From an uncultured Prevotellaceae bacterium (GTDB lineage: Bacteria; Bacteroidota; Bacteroidia; Bacteroidales; Bacteroidaceae): a stretch of DNA of 5,123 nt. Every line of letters starts with the position of its first letter. Positions within the stretch are counted from its first letter, which is position 1. This document shows positions 1 to 5,123 of this stretch, piece by piece. The stretch spans positions 1-5,123 of the forward strand of contig CAMJLI010000154.1 of the NCBI GenBank assembly GCA_946406585.1, given 5' to 3'. The position numbers and the translations under genes were made by a program. Under the pieces are notes generated by a model. That model had not been told where the DNA came from. It did not search any database and was given only the letters and a program-made list of their open reading frames with translations.

Positions 1-1384
1 GTTTGAAGAGTCTCCCCTTCACTTCGCATTGCTCGCGCTTGTAGTAGAAGTCGGCCCCTATGCGTCCTGTCATTATCGAGTCATACTGGTTGTAGTCGGC
101 CACAGCCCTGCGATATTCGCCCATGTCCTCCAGCATTGCGGCGCGATAGAGCATGTAGGGTGCTGCGTCCAGCGGGTATGGCTTTGCGAACAGTGCAATT
201 GCGCTGTCGAGCAATGCCACTGTCTCTTCTTTGGGGGCTCCCAGCATCGTCTTGCATTGTGCTGCCTCATAGAATAATTCCGGGTTCCGTAGTTCGCCGT
301 TAGTCAGTTCGATGAACATGTCATGTGCCTGTTGGTACTCTTTCTTGGTGTACCTGATTTGTGCTTCCAGATGCCGGTAGAGGGGTTGCGGATTGATGCT
401 GTTGGCTTGTTGTACTTCCTCTATGGCCTTGTCGAGATTCCAGGCAGGGAACGACTGGTCAAACTTGTATAGTTCCTTTTGGTAGATTAGTCTTGCGTAC
501 GAGAAGTGGGCCTCGTCCTTGGCTGTGGCTTTCTTGATGGCAGTCTCCATGTCCTCCTTGGCAGAGGCGAAGTCGTTGTTGTTCACTGCCACTTGAGCCT
601 TTGCGCTGTAGCCGTCTGCCAAGTCGGGGAATTTCTCTATGAAGAGTTCTGCCGTCTTGGCATATTTGTCGTTGTTGTTTTGTGATGAGAGCACCAGCGC
701 CAGTTGTGCTTGCTCCTTGTCGTCGGGGATGGCGGTGGGTATGAATGTGCGCCGCATCACGGGGTCGTTGCCGGTTAGTCCAGTGGTCTGCATGTCGGTG
801 ATGTAGTGGGCGTCGGTGGAGTGATAGTCGGTGGTGTATCTCGATTGTTGCAGGAATCCCAGCAGTTGTCCGCTGGCATTCACCAATGGGCATCCCACGG
901 CATTTTCAGGAGCCATCATCTTCATCACGTAGTATGCATATTTCTCCATGAATGTTTCCACTTTCTCCACCTTTGTGGTTGTCACTTCAGGCTTTTTCAG
1001 CGAGTAGGTCACCAGGTAGATGTCGTCTCCTGTGGCGGCATGTGCCGGAGCCAGGGTGATGCCGGTAGTCTTTCCCTTGACGTGGAATTTCACCACGTCG
1101 TAGATTTCGTTGGCATCGTAGATGCAGTCCACTTCGAGGCTTTTCCCGTTGGCATCCACCACTACTGCGCGGCTTGCACCGTCGAAGGGCGCCCAGTCGC
1201 TGATGGCGGTGCCTGCTGCATCTGTGAACACACCGTGGCTGGATGCGAGTAGCGAACCGTCAGCCTTGAATGTGGTGAGTGTGAAGATGGATTTGGCAGC
1301 ATTTTTTACAGGTGCAGGCTGGCTGTATGATGGTGTTGTGATTGCCAGCAATGCCATGATGATGGCGAGATATGTCTTTTTCAC
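1..1384 (-). CDS. Secreted trypsin-like (probably inactive) and TPR-repeat protein, partial at left edge
   Basis: About 461 codons are visible; the C-terminus lies beyond base 1. The start is GTG at 1384-1382: an in-frame TAG sits three codons upstream (1393-1391), an AGG lies just before the start, and the next residues form a good signal peptide (KK, then a hydrophobic stretch to residue ~18, likely cleavage after SYS21). The first in-frame ATG is codon 10, inside that signal, so it is a poor start. Residues ~30-180 resemble a trypsin/DegP-like fold: GVFTDAAGTAISDWAPFDGA (51-70) aligns with the region that normally carries the catalytic His, IYDVVKFHV (94-102) with the Asp strand, and VGCPLVNASGQLLGF (163-177) with the Ser motif SGGPLVN.G..vG. 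His reads Ala65 and Ser reads Val163, while Asp96 is kept, so catalysis is unlikely. Residues ~222-461 are alpha-helical repeats of TPR type with Y/A/L spacing. It is the third gene of the porD-recN group, 38 bp after recN. The gene and domain layout are secure; the inactive-protease reading is inferred by eye, and the substrate or partner is unknown. Confidence 0.8.
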   Translation of the reverse strand, partial: MKKTYLAIIMALLAITTPSYSQPAPVKNAAKSIFTLTTFKADGSLLASSHGVFTDAAGTAISDWAPFDGASRAVVVDANGKSLEVDCIYDANEIYDVVKFHVKGKTTGITLAPAHAATGDDIYLVTYSLKKPEVTTTKVEKVETFMEKYAYYVMKMMAPENAVGCPLVNASGQLLGFLQQSRYTTDYHSTDAHYITDMQTTGLTGNDPVMRRTFIPTAIPDDKEQAQLALVLSSQNNNDKYAKTAELFIEKFPDLADGYSAKAQVAVNNNDFASAKEDMETAIKKATAKDEAHFSYARLIYQKELYKFDQSFPAWNLDKAIEEVQQANSINPQPLYRHLEAQIRYTKKEYQQAHDMFIELTNGELRNPELFYEAAQCKTMLGAPKEETVALLDSAIALFAKPYPLDAAPYMLYRAAMLEDMGEYRRAVADYNQYDSIMTGRIGADFYYKREQCEVKGRLFK

Positions 1385-1422
1385 TTTTTCCTATTTTATG
1401 TTTGGTGTTGGATGTCGTTTCT

Positions 1423-3081
1423 TCATTGTTTGTTGAGCAGTTCCTCAGCGTTTCTGATGGCAGCCTCTCCGATGTCGGTTCCGCTGAGCATCTGTGCTAT
1501 TTCTTCTATGCGTTCTTTTTTGCTGAGGCGGCTCATGTGGCTTGTGGTGCCGTTGTCGCTTTCTTCTTTATAAACCTTGTAGTGGGCACCGCCTCTGGCC
1601 GCTATTTGTGGCAGGTGAGTGATGCTTATCACTTGTCGGTCGTTGTTGCCCATTTCTTGCATTATGCGCCCCATCATCTCAGCCACTTTCCCGCTTACTC
1701 CGGTGTCTATCTCGTCGAAAATGATGGTGGGCAGTTTTACGGCACCGCTGATCATCGCCTTCAGCGACAGCATCACGCGTGCTATTTCTCCTCCCGATGC
1801 CACCTGTGCCACGGGTTGCAGTGGTGTGCTGGTGTTGGCCGAGAAGAGGAAGGATATCTTGTCGTGCCCGTCGGCAGCGAGTGGCTTCTCTTGCAGTGCC
1901 ACTTCGAATTTCACTTTTGGTATTCCCAATGGCACGAGCCGTTGCCTCATTTCTTCTTCCACTTGTCGTGCAGCCTTGGTGCGTATGGCGGTCAGTGCCT
2001 TGGCTTTCTGCCTGCATTTTTCTTCCAGTTCGGCCACTTTTGCCTCTGTCTCTTTCAGTTGCTCGTCGCTACCGTCTATCTGTCCCAATTGCTTGTCAAG
2101 GTCGTCTTTTATTGCAAGCAGCTCTCCCACGCTGTCCACGTGGAATTTCTGCTGCAGGTGGTAGATGGTGTCGAGCCGGCTGTTCACGGCCTCCATTCGT
2201 GCGGGGTCGAACTCTATGTCTTCGGCGTGTTGCGAGATGTCTCCGGCGATGTCTTTCAGTTCGATGAAGCAGCTCTCCATCCTTTCTGATATTTCCGCCA
2301 TGTTGCGGTAGACGTCTTTTATGTTGTCTATGCTGTGGCAAGCGCTTTTCAGCTGTTCCACCACGCCTCCGTCGCCAGAAATCAGGTTGTCGGCTTCATA
2401 CAGTGCTCCTTTTATGTCTTCGGCATGCTCCAGCATCTCCGACTCTTCCTCCAGTTCTTCTTGTTCTCCGTCCACGAGTCTCGCCTCCTCCAGTTCGTGG
2501 TATTGGAATCTGATGAAGTCCTCGTCGTTCTTGCTTTTTATTATTGCCTGTCTCAGTTCTTCGAGTTGCCTTTGCGCCGTGTGGTATTCTTTGAATGTGG
2601 CTTTGTAGTCGGCCAGTGTTTCTTGGTCTGCCGCTATGATGTCCACCACGTTCAGTTGGAAATCCTCTTTGTTCAGCAGCAGGTTCTGGTGTTGGCTGTG
2701 GATGTCCACGAGTTGTTCTCCCAGTTCGCGCAGGTTGGCGAGCGACACTGGCGTGTCGTTGATGAAAGCCCGGCTTTTGCCCGAGCTGTTCACTTCGCGT
2801 CTTATTATGCAGTCGTCGTCGCTATAGTCGAGGTCGTTTTTCTCGAAGAAGTCCTTCATGTCATATTTCCTCAGGTCGAAGTGGGCTTCTATCACGCATC
2901 TGTCGCGTCCGCTTTTTATCGCCTTGCTGTCGGCTCGTTGTCCCAGCAGCAGTCCTAATGCTCCGAGTATGATGCTTTTGCCGGCTCCTGTTTCTCCTGT
3001 GATGACAGAGAATCCGCTCTCCATGTCGATGTCGAGTTCGTCGATGAGCGTGAAGTTCTTGATATATAGTTTTTTAAGCAT
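1423..3081 (-). CDS. recN: DNA repair protein RecN (SMC-like ATPase)
   Basis: 552 residues, the usual RecN length (about 550). RecN is a cytoplasmic SMC-family ATPase that acts at DNA double-strand breaks in RecA-dependent recombination. Seen in the sequence: the N-terminal MLKKLYIKNFTLIDELDID typical of the family; Walker A GETGAGKS at residues 29-36; a long charged Glu/Lys/Gln-rich coiled coil at about 160-380, interrupted near the middle; ABC signature VASGGEIARV with SGGE at 429-432; Walker B TIIFDEIDTG with D456/E457; and the H-loop ITHLPQIA with H489. All ATPase motifs are intact. The start at 3081 is chosen because family members begin with this Met-Leu-Lys segment. An in-frame ATG at 3117 would add 12 residues (METT...) without family character and falls inside a stem-loop, though it would leave only 8 bp after porD. 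The gene lies 44 bp after porD and 38 bp before the protease-like/TPR gene, all co-directional, so it is probably co-transcribed. No LexA-type operator is evident. Confidence 0.97.
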   Translation of the reverse strand: MLKKLYIKNFTLIDELDIDMESGFSVITGETGAGKSIILGALGLLLGQRADSKAIKSGRDRCVIEAHFDLRKYDMKDFFEKNDLDYSDDDCIIRREVNSSGKSRAFINDTPVSLANLRELGEQLVDIHSQHQNLLLNKEDFQLNVVDIIAADQETLADYKATFKEYHTAQRQLEELRQAIIKSKNDEDFIRFQYHELEEARLVDGEQEELEEESEMLEHAEDIKGALYEADNLISGDGGVVEQLKSACHSIDNIKDVYRNMAEISERMESCFIELKDIAGDISQHAEDIEFDPARMEAVNSRLDTIYHLQQKFHVDSVGELLAIKDDLDKQLGQIDGSDEQLKETEAKVAELEEKCRQKAKALTAIRTKAARQVEEEMRQRLVPLGIPKVKFEVALQEKPLAADGHDKISFLFSANTSTPLQPVAQVASGGEIARVMLSLKAMISGAVKLPTIIFDEIDTGVSGKVAEMMGRIMQEMGNNDRQVISITHLPQIAARGGAHYKVYKEESDNGTTSHMSRLSKKERIEEIAQMLSGTDIGEAAIRNAEELLNKQ

Positions 3082-3095
3082 GGTTGGATGTTGGT

Positions 3096-3129
3096 GTGAG
3101 ATGATGGTTGTTTCCATCCGTCATCTCAC
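3096..3129 (-). promoter_or_regulatory. Stem-loop spanning the porD stop codon at the porD-recN junction
   Basis: GTGAGATGA (3096-3104) and TCATCTCAC (3121-3129) are perfect 9-bp reverse complements around 16 nt. Within the loop, read on the minus strand, TGG and CCA can extend the structure by 3 bp around an AAACAA loop. The porD stop codon (3128-3126) is inside the 5' arm of the RNA. No U-tract follows on the minus strand, so this does not look like an intrinsic terminator. It may instead affect mRNA processing, stability or recN translation. Confidence 0.5.
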
Positions 3130-4046
3130 TGCTTTATTTTTTCCCAGGTGTTGTTTTGTGATGCGTTGATGCCGAATAGGATGTCATACACCTTTTCTTT
3201 CTCGTTGGACGTGCCTTTGCCTTTGTAAATGTTGGCCAGTTCGTCTTTCTTGTAGTCGGTCCATATTTGTGGCAACATGCTCAGGGGTTTGTTCTCGTGG
3301 GCTTTCTTCAGGCATTCTTCCAGGGCTGTCGTCACGTTGGTGCGCCCTCGCTCCACGTTGGTCGCCATTTCGTCGAGTCCTTTCCTGTAATAGTCGTATT
3401 GCAGTTGCCGGAAAGGCTGCATGCCACCGTCGAGGTAGTCGTTGATCAGTGCAAAACGGTTTCTGTCGTTGTCGAATGCCTTCCATCCTGGGAAGTTCAG
3501 GTTTTGCGCGTTGTTGGTCAGGTTCATGCATCGTTGCAGGATGTCCTCGCCTCCCATTGGCGAGAAGCTGTCGAGGTCGAGTCCTATGATGAGGTATGCG
3601 TAGTAGGCAAGCAGCGCCACGAGTTGGTTGTCTATCACCTCTTCGTTGAATTCTATCTGGTCGAATTGTGCAAACTCGAAATTGAAGTCGTTGTCTTTGT
3701 TGTTGTAGAGTGTGGTTGTGTATGCCGAATTCCATACGGGGCGGTTGGCTTGTATCAGCGCCGTGCATGTGAATGTGTTCGACGTGTTGTCGTATTTCGT
3801 CACGGTGATGTTGAAACTGCAGGGTATTCGTTCGTTTTTTTGAAATTGCAGGCTTGTCCACTGCTTGTCGTTGAGGAATTGTTCCAACGTCTCTTTCAGG
3901 TTGTCAAACACGCTTGCGTCGGTGCCTTGTATCTGGTTGTGGTTGATGTTCACTTTCACCTCAAGTTCTTGCGCCATGGCATGGGCGGGCAACAGGGTCA
4001 GTGAGATTAGGGCCAATACCTTATTTATTATTCTGTTGATATTCAT
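3126..4046 (-). CDS. porD: PorD / DUF4835 family protein, type IX secretion-associated
   Basis: 306 residues, a complete gene of normal length for DUF4835, annotated in Bacteroidetes as type IX secretion system protein PorD. The biochemical role of the family is poorly defined; it is presumed to act in the periplasm or envelope in support of secretion across the outer membrane. Seen in the sequence: a signal peptide (hydrophobic residues ~8-25, likely cleavage at AMA-QE near residue 26), then ELEVKVNINHNQIQGTDASVF (27 onward), the conserved family opening with its N-x-x-Q-I-Q-G-T core; LNDKQWT; a beta-rich Asn/Thr section; NFEFAQFDQIEFN; LVALLAYYAYLIIGLDLDSFSPMGG around the middle; and an alpha-helical C-terminal half. 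There are no transmembrane helices after the signal. It is first in the minus-strand group, followed by recN after 44 bp. The family commonly sits near recN in Bacteroidetes. No other secretion genes are in the window. An AGG touches the ATG, too close to act as a normal ribosome-binding site. Confidence 0.88.
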   Translation of the reverse strand: MNINRIINKVLALISLTLLPAHAMAQELEVKVNINHNQIQGTDASVFDNLKETLEQFLNDKQWTSLQFQKNERIPCSFNITVTKYDNTSNTFTCTALIQANRPVWNSAYTTTLYNNKDNDFNFEFAQFDQIEFNEEVIDNQLVALLAYYAYLIIGLDLDSFSPMGGEDILQRCMNLTNNAQNLNFPGWKAFDNDRNRFALINDYLDGGMQPFRQLQYDYYRKGLDEMATNVERGRTNVTTALEECLKKAHENKPLSMLPQIWTDYKKDELANIYKGKGTSNEKEKVYDILFGINASQNNTWEKIKQ

Positions 4047-4098
4047 CCTGCTTATCTTTTGTCAAGTAGGTAATTAAATTTGCTTTTCCATACATTTT

Positions 4099-4173
4099 TG
4101 CAGGTGTATTAATGGCTGTTTGCTTCTTGTTGTGTAACACAAGATGTGCCTTTGCATGATGATGACACCTGCA
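4099..4173. repeat. 9-bp inverted repeat TGCAGGTGT / ACACCTGCA, concentric with the inner palindrome
   Basis: TGCAGGTGT at 4099-4107 and ACACCTGCA at 4165-4173 are perfect reverse complements separated by 57 bp. Their midpoint, 4136, is exactly the centre of the 13-bp palindrome. In an RNA started near 4178 the first arm would be at the very 5' end and the second about 50 nt before the porD start codon, so the pair could close a structured leader. Pairing between the inner and outer elements is mostly mismatched. Confidence 0.5.
4130..4142. repeat. 13-bp perfect palindrome TTGTGT-A-ACACAA
   Basis: Arms TTGTGT (4130-4135) and ACACAA (4137-4142) are exact reverse complements around a single base at 4136. 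As DNA this has the size and symmetry of a dimeric regulator's operator. As porD leader RNA it could form a 5-bp hairpin with a 3-nt loop. It lies about 90 bp upstream of the porD start. No known regulator's consensus is claimed. Confidence 0.55.
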
Positions 4174-4182
4174 TATTGGCGG

Positions 4183-4190
4183 CAAAAATA
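4183..4190 (-). promoter_or_regulatory. Candidate -7 box for the porD-recN group
   Basis: Read on the minus strand the bases are TATTTTTG, a full match to TAnnTTTG. At the expected 19-20 bp upstream there is no convincing TTG, so the promoter is weaker or uses another element. Initiation would fall near 4178, leaving a leader of about 130 nt ahead of porD that contains the inverted repeats at 4099-4173. AT-rich sequence makes chance matches fairly likely. Confidence 0.4.
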
Positions 4191-4265
4191 AGAAAAATAC
4201 AGGCAATAATCGATTGTAAAAAGCAAAAAAAACAAAAAAATATCATAGTTTAATATAATAATATC

Positions 4266-4295
4266 ATGTTTTTTCATAAATTAGATGTAATTTTG
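4266..4295 (+). promoter_or_regulatory. Candidate Bacteroidetes-type promoter for the secreted-protein gene
   Basis: TAATTTTG at 4288-4295 matches the Bacteroidetes -7 consensus TAnnTTTG at every fixed position. Nineteen bases upstream, ATG at 4266-4268 matches two of three bases of the -33 TTG element. Transcription would begin near 4300, giving a leader of roughly 45 nt before the ATG at 4348. This is a match to a known consensus only; there is no direct evidence of a start site. Confidence 0.6.
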
Positions 4296-4347
4296 CGGAG
4301 AATGTGTGAACATCATAATATTTTTATCCATAAAACCTAATAAGCGT

Positions 4348-5123
4348 ATGAGAAAATTTTTTACTTCTTTGGCTATTGCCTTCGTGGCAATAAGCGTTTC
4401 TGCACAAGAGAAGGTGCTGTTTGAAAATGGCGGCACCTATGGAAATGGTGCAACACTGACCAGCGAGAACACCAAGCTCGTGCTTGGCAACGACCGCACA
4501 ACAAAGAATTATGACGTCAAGTTGGCTTCCGTCAAGGCTTACTGCGCCGAGCTTTTCGGCCAGCAGGTGATGGTGGAGAACAGCGAGACTGGCGAGATGG
4601 AAGAGAAGACCCGCGTGGTTTACGTCGTGGGCAACCAGAATCCCAAGGACGGCGAACTTGATGGCGACAAGAGTACTGGTGGTGGCTACAAGCCCGAAAG
4701 TGGCAACCTTCCACAGTCTGGTACTTATTACATGATCACCACTGCTACAGGTGGTCATATCAAGGCTTTCATCGTTCTCAACTCTGGCAAGAACTTCTAT
4801 GTGGTAAAGTCTTCGGGTGAGTGCCTTCCCAAAGAGGCCATTACCGTTAAGGCTGATGGCGACGAACCAACGGATGTCACCATCAACGATGACTTCACTG
4901 TTGACGAGAAGACCACTGGCACAGTGGAATTTGATGTCGTGGCAGGCGAGACCTACTATGTGTTCTGCACTGGCTCCAAGCTGAGCTTTGGTGGATATGA
5001 GTTCGTAAGCAATGGCGTAGGTCCAGAGCCACAGCCAGGTGGACTGACAACAGACCCCGCACTTCCTATTACATTCGACTCTTGGGATGCCAATTTCCTC
5101 ATCCAGAAGACTGATGTGAAGGC
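4348..5123 (+). CDS. Secreted beta-rich protein, N-terminal part (runs off right edge)
   Basis: 258 codons are visible and the 3' end is outside the window. MRKFFTSLAIAFVAISVSA-QE is a clear signal peptide (cleavage after Ala19), which fixes the start; no Shine-Dalgarno is present, as is normal for this phylum. Residues ~20-222 look like one beta-sandwich-like module, rich in Gly, Thr, Tyr and Val. Its second half has GTYYMITTATGG (125-136), then a lysine/aromatic strand FIVLNSGKNFYVV, and ends with GTVEFDVVAGETYYVFCTG (191-209) and SKLSFGGYEF (210-219). I recognise this closing pattern from large secreted, often carbohydrate-associated Bacteroidales proteins, but I cannot name a family. A Pro/Gly linker (GPEPQPGG, 225-232) follows, and a second module opens with TFDSWDANF. 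An enzyme domain, surface anchor or type IX sorting domain could lie beyond the edge. It is transcribed divergently from porD and probably has its own promoter. Gene call and secretion are strong; function is open. Confidence 0.85.
   Translation, partial: MRKFFTSLAIAFVAISVSAQEKVLFENGGTYGNGATLTSENTKLVLGNDRTTKNYDVKLASVKAYCAELFGQQVMVENSETGEMEEKTRVVYVVGNQNPKDGELDGDKSTGGGYKPESGNLPQSGTYYMITTATGGHIKAFIVLNSGKNFYVVKSSGECLPKEAITVKADGDEPTDVTINDDFTVDEKTTGTVEFDVVAGETYYVFCTGSKLSFGGYEFVSNGVGPEPQPGGLTTDPALPITFDSWDANFLIQKTDVK

Larger units (their letters stand above)
4047..4347. other. Divergent intergenic region between porD and the secreted-protein gene
   Basis: 301 bp, much richer in A and T than the flanking genes, with runs of A at about 4219-4240. 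It holds a plus-strand promoter candidate at 4266-4295, a minus-strand -7 box at 4183-4190, and concentric inverted repeats between the minus-strand box and porD. Open frames crossing it on the minus strand are short, low in complexity and lack any recognisable protein character. No tRNA or terminator is visible. Confidence 0.8.

Noticed and set aside
459..893. Minus-strand open frame of 144 codons in another frame of the protease-like/TPR gene
   Set aside because: Extreme His/Arg/Gln composition; it is the out-of-frame reading of the supported gene.
1408..1415. TTGGATGT shared by the gaps upstream of the left-hand gene (1408-1415) and recN (3084-3091)
   Set aside because: Only eight to nine bases in T/G-rich sequence at different distances from the starts; chance is sufficient.
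806..1436. Two plus-strand open frames opposite the protease-like/TPR gene
   Set aside because: The minus strand carries a continuous frame with signal peptide and TPR helices through this region; the plus-strand products look non-proteinlike.
1372..2289. Long plus-strand open frame (305 codons) opposite recN
   Set aside because: It is antisense to a fully supported recN, with a Phe/His/Cys/Val-rich composition and no domain character; it is a shadow of recN codon usage.
3267..4004. Plus-strand open frame of 245 codons opposite porD
   Set aside because: Antisense shadow of porD with an unnatural Val/His/Cys/Arg-rich composition and no start context.
4074..4277. Minus-strand 67-codon frame in the intergenic region with a hydrophobic start (MKKHDIIIL...)
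   Set aside because: Low-complexity Phe/Leu/Ile-rich product of AT-rich DNA that would cross the candidate minus-strand -7 box; no family likeness. Only its last 27 codons are kept as a weak leader-ORF idea.
4324..4758. Minus-strand 144-codon frame opposite the secreted-protein gene
   Set aside because: The plus strand has a clear signal peptide and continuous beta-rich protein; this is its antisense shadow.
1..5123. Strand composition bias as a clue to replication direction
   Set aside because: Sample counts were inconsistent: modest G excess on the plus strand at 2701-2760, C excess at 3301-3360, strong G excess at 4561-4620. A window this small cannot separate coding from replication bias.

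Overview
The window comes from a Bacteroidetes chromosome, most likely Bacteroidales of the Prevotella/Muribaculaceae type. Three things point there: a DUF4835/PorD-family gene (a type IX secretion-associated family confined to this phylum) next to recN; two sequences matching the Bacteroidetes -7 promoter box TAnnTTTG; and start codons mostly lacking a Shine-Dalgarno sequence. I cannot fix the genus from sequence alone.

Layout. Bases 1-4046 hold three minus-strand genes read right to left with short gaps: porD (4046-3126), recN (3081-1423) and a secreted protein with a trypsin-like fold followed by TPR-type helices (1384 to beyond the left edge). The gaps are 44 and 38 bp with no terminator-like sequence, so one operon is likely. 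Bases 4047-4347 are an AT-rich divergent intergenic region with a promoter candidate for each direction. From 4348 a plus-strand gene encodes a secreted beta-rich protein that runs off the right edge.

How the genes relate. RecN is a cytoplasmic SMC-like DNA-repair ATPase. Its two neighbours both carry signal peptides and act in the cell envelope, so the operon is probably a conserved linkage rather than a pathway. The left gene starts with GTG and is the easiest to miss. Its protease-like domain appears to have lost the catalytic His and Ser, so it looks like a pseudoprotease-TPR scaffold.

The non-coding sequence most worth checking is of two kinds. In the porD leader, a 13-bp palindrome (4130-4142) and a 9-bp inverted repeat (4099-4107/4165-4173) share exactly the same centre, base 4136. 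At the porD-recN junction, a 9-bp perfect stem overlaps the porD stop codon. I found no mobile element, CRISPR array, tRNA or rRNA, and no clearly new multi-gene system.
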